Made by a program: the position numbers and the translations under genes. A model generated the notes under the pieces. The model made no database searches, was not told the origin of the DNA, and saw only the letters and a program-made list of their open reading frames with translations. A DNA stretch of 53,202 bases from a virus: the IMG/VR virus record IMGVR_UViG_3300033273_000307, positions 1 through 53,202 of that record; one strand, 5' to 3'. This document shows, piece after piece, positions 1 through 4,439 of this stretch (its first letter is position 1; each line of letters starts with the position of its first letter).

Positions 1-1
1 T

Positions 2-175
2 GAGAACTATGTCTGGCATATTATAGAGGGGTTGGATACTGATTCCCTCGTGCATATGTGTGCTGATTTGTTAGATCGTGAATACGATAGATTGACATGG
101 GACGAGATCACTGATGAGATCGTAGAATTATACGACGAAGACACTTTGATCGACCTAATCCCTGATGCAAACTAA
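2..175 (+). CDS. 3' end of a small acidic protein (5'-truncated by window edge)
   Basis: An open frame runs in from the left edge and ends at TAA 173-175, giving 57 residues rich in Asp and Glu. No family is recognised. The frame could also be a complete short gene starting at the ATG at 56, but the frame is open to the first base, so truncation by the window is more likely. It lies in the same G+C-richer block of tiny genes as its right-hand neighbours, and about 140 non-coding bases with a hairpin separate it from the next gene. Confidence 0.5.
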   Translation, partial: ENYVWHIIEGLDTDSLVHMCADLLDREYDRLTWDEITDEIVELYDEDTLIDLIPDAN

Positions 176-219
176 AGACAATTCAGGCATCCTCCATTGT
201 CTCACGATTCCACGTCCTG

Positions 220-239
220 CCTGCACACCGCTGTGCAGG
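220..239. other. Perfect 8-bp inverted repeat (hairpin) without T-run
   Basis: CCTGCACA and TGTGCAGG flank a 4-base loop (CCGC). There is no T-tract, so this is not a classic intrinsic terminator. It lies in the gap between the first partial gene and the promoter at 286. It could protect or process an mRNA end, or be a protein site. Confidence 0.5.
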
Positions 240-285
240 TTACAGGACTGCACCCTCATCGCCGCATTTTGCGCTGGGTTGCCCT

Positions 286-316
286 TATACTAGGTGCATC
301 GAAACGAACCAAGCAA
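286..316 (+). promoter_or_regulatory. -10 element with CAT initiator, long CA-rich leader
   Basis: TATACT at 286-291 is followed five bases later by CATC, so transcription should start near base 298. No convincing -35 box is seen at the right spacing. The leader to the ATG at 316 is C/A-rich with no Shine-Dalgarno sequence. The same box recurs before the next four genes. Confidence 0.5.
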
Positions 317-531
317 TGACCCACGCTATCGCCGTCCAACCCGCAGCATGGGGCAAGTTCGATCCTCACGGTTGCGACTGGGCGACCGACATGAACCACG
401 CCTACCGCATCGCTAAGCAATGGGGCGAGACCTGCATGATCTGGATGTGCCCCGCCAAGGGCGAACCGATCCGCTGGTGTCGGTCCGATGCTAACACCAA
501 CGCCATCGCTGACCTGGTGTTCGGTTGCTAA
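316..531 (+). CDS. Small hypothetical protein, 71 aa
   Basis: A 71-residue protein with four cysteines, several tryptophans and an N-terminal stretch rich in His, Asp and Trp. No family is recognised. It is the first of five tiny genes in the left block, each with its own -10-like box. The start at 316 is chosen because it follows the promoter box at 286 and a CA-rich leader resembling the one before the gene at 1064. Synonymous codons favour C in the third position, unlike the A/T-rich structural genes downstream. A long reverse frame over this region looks like a shadow of this codon bias. It may be an early host-takeover protein, which is inference from position and promoter type only. Confidence 0.6.
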   Translation: MTHAIAVQPAAWGKFDPHGCDWATDMNHAYRIAKQWGETCMIWMCPAKGEPIRWCRSDANTNAIADLVFGC

Positions 532-546
532 GGTGTCCACTATCGC

Positions 547-584
547 TTGACTTTTGCCCGATTCTGTGCCATATTAAGAGCATG
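547..584 (+). promoter_or_regulatory. Sigma-70-like promoter placing +1 at the ATG
   Basis: TTGACT at 547-552, a 17-base spacer and CATATT at 570-575. The ATG at 582 begins six bases after the -10 box, inside a CATG, so the predicted start of transcription coincides with the start codon (leaderless mRNA). Confidence 0.5.
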
Positions 585-749
585 AACAAAACCACTTCCA
601 ACCCCTACGCTCAGCAGATCCTCGCCAAGGGTCGGGACCTGCCCAAGGCACAACCCAGCACGGGTGAGGTGCCCGCTCGCTTCCGTGATCGCTTCTCCAC
701 CTACGAGGCATACGAGGAAGCGATGGCAGACTTCCTCAACGGTCTGTGA
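582..749 (+). CDS. Small hypothetical protein, 55 aa
   Basis: A 55-residue protein. The first half is polar and proline-containing. The second half (about residues 30-55) is a likely amphipathic helix rich in Arg, Glu, Tyr and Ala. No family is recognised. The start at 582 is preferred over an upstream in-frame ATG because a promoter-like TTGACT/CATATT pair at 17-base spacing lies just upstream and would itself be inside the longer frame. No ribosome-binding sequence is visible, in keeping with a leaderless transcript. It sits between two similarly organised tiny genes and is probably an early phage gene; function unknown. Confidence 0.55.
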   Translation: MNKTTSNPYAQQILAKGRDLPKAQPSTGEVPARFRDRFSTYEAYEEAMADFLNGL

Positions 750-789
750 AGAGATGTAACAAAGGGGGCGATCTGCTCCCCTGACCCCT

Positions 790-804
790 TATACTAGGCA
801 CATG
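790..804 (+). promoter_or_regulatory. -10 element with CATG initiator (predicted leaderless start)
   Basis: TATACT at 790-795, then six bases, then ATG at 802 within CATG. No -35 match is visible at 17 bases. The box shares TATACTAGG and the CAT position with the element at 286. Confidence 0.45.
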
Positions 805-1017
805 ACAAACAAACTTCCTTCCCACCTCCAAGACCGTTACGAGATCCGCGACGGGTTCATCATCAAGAAGGGCGAGACCGATCCCGCCATCTTCGCCGCC
901 ATGGAATCGATCAAGCGTAGCATGGCAGCAGAGACTGCTCGCCGCGATCGTATCCGTCAGGGTCTCGAACCCGCTGGCGGACAGTGGGGAGTCTGGCACA
1001 TCAGCGACCGCCACTGA
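802..1017 (+). CDS. Small hypothetical protein, 71 aa
   Basis: A 71-residue basic/acidic protein with a predicted central helix (about residues 27-52) containing a run of Ala, Met, Arg and Glu. It ends in a Gly/Trp-rich tail and His. No family is recognised. The ATG follows a TATACT box by six bases, so no leader or Shine-Dalgarno sequence is expected. Codon use is G+C-rich as in the neighbouring tiny genes. A convergent longer reverse frame (736-1014) is judged a shadow. A role in early host interaction is plausible but only inferred from promoter type and neighbours. Confidence 0.6.
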   Translation: MTNKLPSHLQDRYEIRDGFIIKKGETDPAIFAAMESIKRSMAAETARRDRIRQGLEPAGGQWGVWHISDRH

Positions 1018-1030
1018 GCGGCGCTGCCTC

Positions 1031-1063
1031 TAGACTAACCACATCAACCAAACAAACCACATC
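1031..1063 (+). promoter_or_regulatory. -10 element with CAT initiator, CA-rich leader
   Basis: TAGACT at 1031-1036, then CATC five bases later, followed by a leader made almost only of C and A up to the ATG at 1064. No -35 box and no Shine-Dalgarno sequence are seen. The layout is like the element at 286. Confidence 0.45.
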
Positions 1064-1312
1064 ATGAACGGATTCGCCAACTACGAAACGTGGAACGCTG
1101 CCCTCTGGGTTGGCAATGATGAGTTCCTCTACAACACCGCTAAAGCGTGCGTTGAGTTCTGCTCTGACGACGAGACCCCATGGCAGAAGTTCGTCCGCTG
1201 CATGACTGACGGCATGGTCGGTCGCTACCTCGTCAAGACTGGCGACGGTGTGGCATGGGATGACCCCGCCATCGATGCCGACGAGATGAACGAAGTTCTG
1301 ACCGATCTCTGA
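1064..1312 (+). CDS. Small protein of the NYETWN-type phage/cyanobacterial family, 82 aa
   Basis: An 82-residue acidic protein. Its N-terminus carries the NYETWN motif (residues 6-11) followed by ALW and NDE. This signature occurs in small uncharacterised phage and bacterial proteins (a DUF7249-like family, from memory). It has two cysteines in the middle and an Asp/Glu-rich C-terminus. The start at 1064 follows a TAGACT box and a C/A-rich leader. The G+C-rich codon use and single-gene promoter match the adjacent tiny genes. Function is unknown; family membership is by eye only. Confidence 0.65.
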   Translation: MNGFANYETWNAALWVGNDEFLYNTAKACVEFCSDDETPWQKFVRCMTDGMVGRYLVKTGDGVAWDDPAIDADEMNEVLTDL

Positions 1313-1316
1313 GGGG

Positions 1317-1354
1317 TTGACCCCCAGACCATGACCCTGTAGACTGACAGCATG
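1317..1354 (+). promoter_or_regulatory. Sigma-70-like promoter placing +1 at the ATG
   Basis: TTGACC at 1317-1322, a 17-base spacer, TAGACT at 1340-1345, then six bases and ATG at 1352 in a CATG context. It is the best two-box promoter of the left block. It overlaps the stop region of the preceding gene (ends 1312) by only a few bases of separation. Confidence 0.6.
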
Positions 1355-1522
1355 ACAGACAAGCAACTCAGGAAACTCGCCAAGGTGGAGGGATGGATAA
1401 AGCACCGCAACGGCGGCAAGCATGAGATATGGCGACGAGGCGACAGCGAGCAGATCACCATCCCCTACCGATGCCGTCCCTTCGTCGCCCACAACATCGC
1501 CAAGCAACTCACAGCAGCATAG
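1352..1522 (+). CDS. HicA-like (YcfA family) toxin-fold small protein, 56 aa
   Basis: Reading from ATG 1352 to TAG 1520-1522 gives 56 residues. The layout fits the HicA mRNA-interferase fold: an N-terminal helix with LxKxxGW, a GGKH segment (residues 21-24) at the place of the catalytic GSH histidine, a strand with arginines, an ITIP strand (residues 35-38), then a C-terminal helix ending KQL. HicA toxins cleave mRNA independently of the ribosome and usually pair with a HicB antitoxin. No HicB-like gene follows, so here it could be an orphan RNA-binding protein, an early host-shutoff factor or an inactive relative. The gene has its own promoter-like pair and a terminator directly after it. 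Family call is by motif, not by search. Confidence 0.6.
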   Translation: MTDKQLRKLAKVEGWIKHRNGGKHEIWRRGDSEQITIPYRCRPFVAHNIAKQLTAA

Positions 1523-1524
1523 CA

Positions 1525-1561
1525 GACCCCGCCCCCTGACAGTATGTTGGGGGGTATTTTT
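1525..1561 (+). terminator. G+C-rich hairpin with T-run
   Basis: A C-run (1527-1536) can pair with GGGGGG (1549-1554) across a loop of about 12 bases, and TATTTTT follows. It lies directly after the HicA-like gene and marks the end of the G+C-rich early-type block. Confidence 0.6.
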
Positions 1562-1631
1562 GTACTAAGGGTGCGCCGAGCGATTCCCAAAAACGCAAAC
1601 TACCCTAACCTACAAAAGTATCCAGACGAGC

Positions 1632-1639
1632 GATAAATA
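1632..1639 (+). promoter_or_regulatory. T4-type late promoter motif GATAAATA
   Basis: GATAAATA matches the T4 late consensus TATAAATA in seven of eight positions. It lies in the 160-base gap between the early-type block and the first structural genes. It is the first of eight such sites, all in intergenic positions. It is proposed to be read by the phage gp55-type late sigma factor. Confidence 0.5.
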
Positions 1640-1684
1640 TTAATCGAGGGACCCGTATTAAAAAAATTTGCCCAGAAAAAAATT

Positions 1685-1930
1685 ATGGAAAAACCCGACT
1701 TTGAAAATTACGCCAAAATTTTAGAAAACTTTGATGCGTTTTGCGATGAGTTTGAGAGTCGAGCGTCCAATGCATTTATGAGAGGAGATCAGAACGATGG
1801 AAGAGTTACTGGAGAGGTTGAGCGAATTGGAGAGGACTGTCCTATGGCAGTCAGAGAGATTGCAGAGCCTGGACCAACAGATCTCCCAGCTCAGGCAGCC
1901 CACCTTAATGTACCATCGACCGAATTGTGA
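1685..1930 (+). CDS. Possible small acidic ORF overlapping the next gene (doubtful)
   Basis: An 81-residue frame starts at ATG 1685. Residues 1-37 look protein-like (Glu, Asp, Phe and Asn rich). The rest overlaps the coiled-coil gene at 1797 by 134 bases in another frame and looks like a shadow. No Shine-Dalgarno sequence precedes the ATG. Options are a real overlapping gene, a short leader peptide, or the 5' part of a gene joined to the 1797 frame by a +1 shift. No slippery sequence was recognised. Confidence 0.3.
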   Translation: MEKPDFENYAKILENFDAFCDEFESRASNAFMRGDQNDGRVTGEVERIGEDCPMAVREIAEPGPTDLPAQAAHLNVPSTEL

Positions 1931-2030
1931 GGAATACGAGACTGTGGCACAGACACTCGATTATCTTCACAATAATGTCGAAGGAATCAAAGGAGACCTG
2001 TCTAGGATCGCCCGTAGCGTGTCTTACTAG
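1797..2030 (+). CDS. Small coiled-coil protein, 77 aa
   Basis: A 77-residue protein. Residues 1-33 form a clear heptad pattern of Leu with Glu, Arg, Ser and Gln, so a coiled coil is likely. Residues 45-77 may form a second helix. The start is well defined: GAGGAG lies nine bases upstream of ATG 1797. It precedes the 382-aa protein at 2038 by seven bases and so opens the late structural operon downstream of the GATAAATA site. Small coiled-coil proteins are common among T4-like cyanophage structural genes, sometimes as oligomerisation or assembly factors. The specific role is unknown. Confidence 0.65.
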   Translation: MEELLERLSELERTVLWQSERLQSLDQQISQLRQPTLMYHRPNCEEYETVAQTLDYLHNNVEGIKGDLSRIARSVSY

Positions 2031-2037
2031 GTAAACC

Positions 2038-3186
2038 ATGGCAGTACCTTGGATAAACATTTTAGCGCCCTCTATGGGCGGTATAGGACCGATAGAGTTG
2101 AATGATCTCAATAAGTTGCAACAACTTGACAATGGGATCCCATTTTATGCTGGAAGGTTTTATCCAAAGGACTCCCAGGCATTTATTGAGGGTTTAGAGT
2201 TTGGGTTACTTGCTCAGACACCTCCATGGTTAACATGGGAAGATATTGAAAAGACTCAGATATGGATGGTGCCTGTTTTTGAGGATGAGAGGATTATATC
2301 CACTCAAACAAGTATTGAGAGGATTGATCTATGGCCTAGGGATGAGGATGATGAGGAGGTAGGAATTCCTCCGTATGAGGCAACGCTATATGATGAAGAA
2401 ATGCAACAGAGGGGATGGGGGGAGCAAGCATTCCTTTCAGGTCCTTCTGTGGATTGTATCGATCCAGGTGTTACGATAACCCAAAACGTGGTTCCTCCAC
2501 TGTTATTTGCAGGTTACGTTGGCATATCGGAAATCAGTGGATATTTTTCAGAGTATGCATTTTATGATCAGGAGGTTATATTTGCGAATGGTGCCGAGTA
2601 TTACCAACCAGATTACTATGGGTCTGAGGAAGGTTACAAAGAGTTTTACAGACTTAGGCACGATGGTGCCTGGTTTAGTAATGACTTTGAATACAATCCA
2701 GTAGGGCGGTTAGACTTTCCAGATAACGGCGGATATCCCGCGCCACCTTTTAGGAATAATAGAGATCCTTACGAGGATTATCGTATCATGACAATTACTG
2801 ATAGAGACATTGCGGGTAGGTGGGGTAACGTTACTATAGATCAGTACACCGAATACGCCGACAATGGTTTAGGAGCGAGGTGGCCGAGGATGGGGCAATT
2901 GATCGCCCTAAAGCCGACGCGTTTGGATACTGTCATGTACACTATCAAGGTTTCATGTGTTACTGCTATTGTACCCGATACGGTCCCTGCAGATACTGCA
3001 ACGGCATTAGGTGATTTAGCAGCGGGAGCACTTGAGACGTTAGGTAGTAACCTTTCGAATAATGTGTGGTACTTCTATTTGCCTGTTAGGTACAATTGGG
3101 AGAAATTCAATGAGCGCAGTAAGTTTCTTCTAAATAGGGGAGGCATAAAGCGCCGAGAAGATCCCGAGTATGTTCCAGTAGAATAA
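2038..3186 (+). CDS. Unknown acidic protein upstream of PAAR, probable virion/spike component, 382 aa
   Basis: A 382-residue protein rich in Asp, Glu, Tyr, Pro and Trp. It has an acidic patch near residues 100-125 and a Tyr/Gly/Asp-rich middle (about 175-255). No signal peptide, membrane segment or known catalytic motif was seen. The stop overlaps the ATG of the PAAR gene by one base, so the two are translationally coupled. PAAR proteins cap the central spike of contractile tails, so this gene may encode a spike, hub or baseplate-associated protein. It does not resemble T4 gp53 or gp5 by eye. Placement in the late operon is firm; function is inferred from neighbours only. Confidence 0.6.
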   Translation: MAVPWINILAPSMGGIGPIELNDLNKLQQLDNGIPFYAGRFYPKDSQAFIEGLEFGLLAQTPPWLTWEDIEKTQIWMVPVFEDERIISTQTSIERIDLWPRDEDDEEVGIPPYEATLYDEEMQQRGWGEQAFLSGPSVDCIDPGVTITQNVVPPLLFAGYVGISEISGYFSEYAFYDQEVIFANGAEYYQPDYYGSEEGYKEFYRLRHDGAWFSNDFEYNPVGRLDFPDNGGYPAPPFRNNRDPYEDYRIMTITDRDIAGRWGNVTIDQYTEYADNGLGARWPRMGQLIALKPTRLDTVMYTIKVSCVTAIVPDTVPADTATALGDLAAGALETLGSNLSNNVWYFYLPVRYNWEKFNERSKFLLNRGGIKRREDPEYVPVE

Positions 3187-3554
3187 TGCAATTCGGATTA
3201 GCAGCACCAGGATTTTATACATCTCATGATATCCATACGCCTCTATTCTTCTCTGAGGCAGGTACTGGGTATAGTGAAAATGTAAAAATTAATGGTTTAC
3301 CTGCACATCGTATAGGAGATAAATCAGATCTACACTATTTACCAATACCACCATTTCCTGCTCACTACGAATTTATTATAGAAGGTATGGAAGGTGTATT
3401 GATCAATGGACGCCCTGCTGCCCCATCGATGGCATTCACGGGTCCTGGGGGAGGTAGAGTGTTGATGGGTAGTCATTCTGTGTATGCTAACGGCACACCT
3501 ACTCTGTTTAGTGTTGCCGACTTATCACAGTATGGTATTGACACCACGCAGTGA
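3186..3554 (+). CDS. PAAR-type tail spike-tip protein (T4 gp5.4-like)
   Basis: A 122-residue protein with PAAR-family hallmarks: KINGLPAHRIGD (about residues 34-45), a His-containing loop (HYLP), an H near the I-x-x-G turn, VLINGRPAAP (about 70-79), then GGG and the C-terminal VYANG turn. In T4-like phages and type VI secretion systems, PAAR proteins form the sharp cone on the central spike. They often bind a metal through histidines at the tip and help puncture the outer membrane. Length fits the family. It overlaps the upstream gene by one base. Its last codons overlap the -35 box of an embedded sigma-70 promoter at 3538. Confidence 0.85.
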   Translation: MQFGLAAPGFYTSHDIHTPLFFSEAGTGYSENVKINGLPAHRIGDKSDLHYLPIPPFPAHYEFIIEGMEGVLINGRPAAPSMAFTGPGGGRVLMGSHSVYANGTPTLFSVADLSQYGIDTTQ

Positions 3555-3566
3555 TTCTTGTATAAT
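3538..3566 (+). promoter_or_regulatory. Consensus sigma-70 promoter TTGACA-N17-TATAAT
   Basis: TTGACA at 3538-3543 and TATAAT at 3561-3566 are both perfect matches at the optimal 17-base spacing. The -35 box lies inside the 3' end of the PAAR gene. Transcription should start near 3573, 18 bases before the ATG of the 48-aa basic gene. This is the strongest host-type promoter in the window and lies within an otherwise late operon. Confidence 0.8.
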
Positions 3567-3590
3567 ATCAAAGTCAACCGAATTCGACTA

Positions 3591-3737
3591 ATGGCAAAAG
3601 CAAAAATTGGCATCTCTGGTGGTGTGTTCATTGAGGGCACGCCCAAGCGTACTCGCCAAGGATCTTCTAAGAACACCAAGTATGCTGCTACTTCTCGTAA
3701 CAATGCGAAGAAGAAGTATCGCGGTCAAGGACGATAA
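3591..3737 (+). CDS. Very basic small protein, 48 aa
   Basis: ATG 3591 to TAA 3735-3737 encodes 48 residues. About a third are Lys or Arg, with no Trp or Cys, a GISGGVF segment near the N-terminus and a KKKYRGQGR C-terminus. The composition suggests nucleic-acid binding or a ribosome-associated role, but no family is recognised with certainty. It is the only gene between a consensus sigma-70 promoter and a strong hairpin terminator, so it can be made by unmodified host polymerase early in infection while all its neighbours are late genes. Its codons are cleaner and more G+C-rich than those of nearby structural genes. The stop codon overlaps a GATAAATA late-promoter motif. A host-takeover or transcription-modulating role is an inference. 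Confidence 0.7.
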   Translation: MAKAKIGISGGVFIEGTPKRTRQGSSKNTKYAATSRNNAKKKYRGQGR

Positions 3738-3740
3738 ATA
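3733..3740 (+). promoter_or_regulatory. Late promoter motif GATAAATA overlapping a stop codon
   Basis: GATAAATA includes the TAA stop of the basic gene. Late transcripts starting about 7 bases downstream would begin just before the hairpin at 3755 and then read into the gene at 3800 and gp25. Confidence 0.5.
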
Positions 3741-3754
3741 TTCTTAGAGATAGT

Positions 3755-3798
3755 AACCTCTCTAAAAGTTCTGGAAACAGACTTTAGGGAGGTTTTTT
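3755..3798 (+). terminator. Long hairpin with GAAA tetraloop and T-run; contains the next gene's SD
   Basis: The arms 3755-3773 and 3778-3794 pair along about 17 positions with two single-base bulges and one G-T wobble. They close on a GAAA loop, and six T's follow. It terminates the short sigma-70 unit. The 3' arm contains GGGAGG (3787-3792), the only ribosome-binding sequence for the ATG at 3800, so folding would also mask that start. Confidence 0.75.
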
Positions 3799-3799
3799 C

Positions 3800-4015
3800 A
3801 TGGGACTATTTCCAGTAGATAAAGGTGAAGAATTTATTCAAGAAGGCATGACATTAATCACCGAGACAGATAGTGACAGACTCTTAGACGCTGCTGCAAG
3901 GAAGCGTAGAGCAAAGAAGAAGGAAGAACTATACCCACTGCCCGAAGACCGTCTAGAACGCCCTTGTGGAGGCGCAGGTGGATTTGATGATTTTGTAGAG
4001 CGTTGGCACGAGTGA
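3800..4015 (+). CDS. Small charged hypothetical protein, 71 aa
   Basis: A 71-residue protein. Residues 1-27 are mostly acidic. Residues 28-42 are a basic helix-like run (Arg, Lys and Ala), followed by Pro-Leu-Pro and a Gly-rich C-terminal tail (GGAGGF). No family is recognised. The start at 3800 is fixed by GGGAGG seven bases upstream. That site lies in the 3' arm of the hairpin at 3755-3798, so translation may depend on whether the hairpin is folded. It precedes gp25 by 31 bases containing another late-promoter motif. It may be a small structural or assembly protein; this is a guess from position. Confidence 0.55.
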   Translation: MGLFPVDKGEEFIQEGMTLITETDSDRLLDAAARKRRAKKKEELYPLPEDRLERPCGGAGGFDDFVERWHE

Positions 4016-4040
4016 ATAAATAGAAACAGCCTATTGCTGT
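4015..4040 (+). promoter_or_regulatory. Late promoter motif AATAAATA followed by a small hairpin
   Basis: AATAAATA at 4015-4022 overlaps the stop of the previous gene. ACAGC (4026-4030) and GCTGT (4036-4040) form a short stem just before the gp25 start at 4047. The order late motif, hairpin, start codon is the same as at 3733 and 52293. Confidence 0.45.
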
Positions 4041-4046
4041 GTCTAA

Positions 4047-4439
4047 ATGCCGACCTTTCAGACATTCAAGGATTTGAGTGTTACTTTTAAGAAGCATCCC
4101 GTTACCGACGATATTGTGGTAGCGAAAGATAAGGCAGCTATTACGCAATCTATCACTGCCCTTCTTCTTACAATTAAGGGTGAAAGACCATTTCAACCCA
4201 ACTTAGGGTCTGATTTGACTAGTTTGTTATTTGAACCACTTGATTATGGTACTAGTGCTTTGATTACATCTAGAATTAGAGATGTATTGAATCGCTATGA
4301 ACCACGAATCGAAGTAGATGCAATTCGTTGTATTCCTGATGAAATGAACAACGGTTATGAGGTTGAGATGACGTATAGTATTGTTGGTAGAAAAGACACA
4401 CCAGTAACTGTAGAATTCTTCTTAGAGCGTACACGATAA
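4047..4439 (+). CDS. 25: Baseplate wedge protein gp25
   Basis: A 130-residue protein of the T4 gp25 / type VI TssE family. The diagnostic segment is the N-terminal-side turn GERPFQPNLGSDL (about residues 48-60), including the conserved GERxxxPxxG-type loop. It is followed by L-F-E-P and a helix with I-R-D-V-L and Y-E-P-R-I. gp25 clamps gp6 and gp53 in the wedge and helps trigger sheath contraction. The stop overlaps the gp6 ATG by one base, a tight pair that matches their physical interaction. No Shine-Dalgarno sequence is evident before 4047; a late-promoter motif lies 25 bases upstream. Length matches T4 gp25 (132 aa). Confidence 0.92.
   Translation: MPTFQTFKDLSVTFKKHPVTDDIVVAKDKAAITQSITALLLTIKGERPFQPNLGSDLTSLLFEPLDYGTSALITSRIRDVLNRYEPRIEVDAIRCIPDEMNNGYEVEMTYSIVGRKDTPVTVEFFLERTR

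Noticed and set aside
1001-1507. 168-aa open frame on the minus strand
   Set aside because: Lies opposite two well-supported + strand genes with their own promoters; explained by codon bias in the G+C-rich block.
1562-1684. Gap searched for a tRNA or small RNA gene
   Set aside because: No cloverleaf or T-arm-like sequence seen; only the late motif and A/T-rich stretches.
2038-3186. Assignment of the 382-aa protein to gp53 or gp5
   Set aside because: Neither the gp53 LysM-like part nor a lysozyme/OB-fold pattern could be seen; left as unknown.
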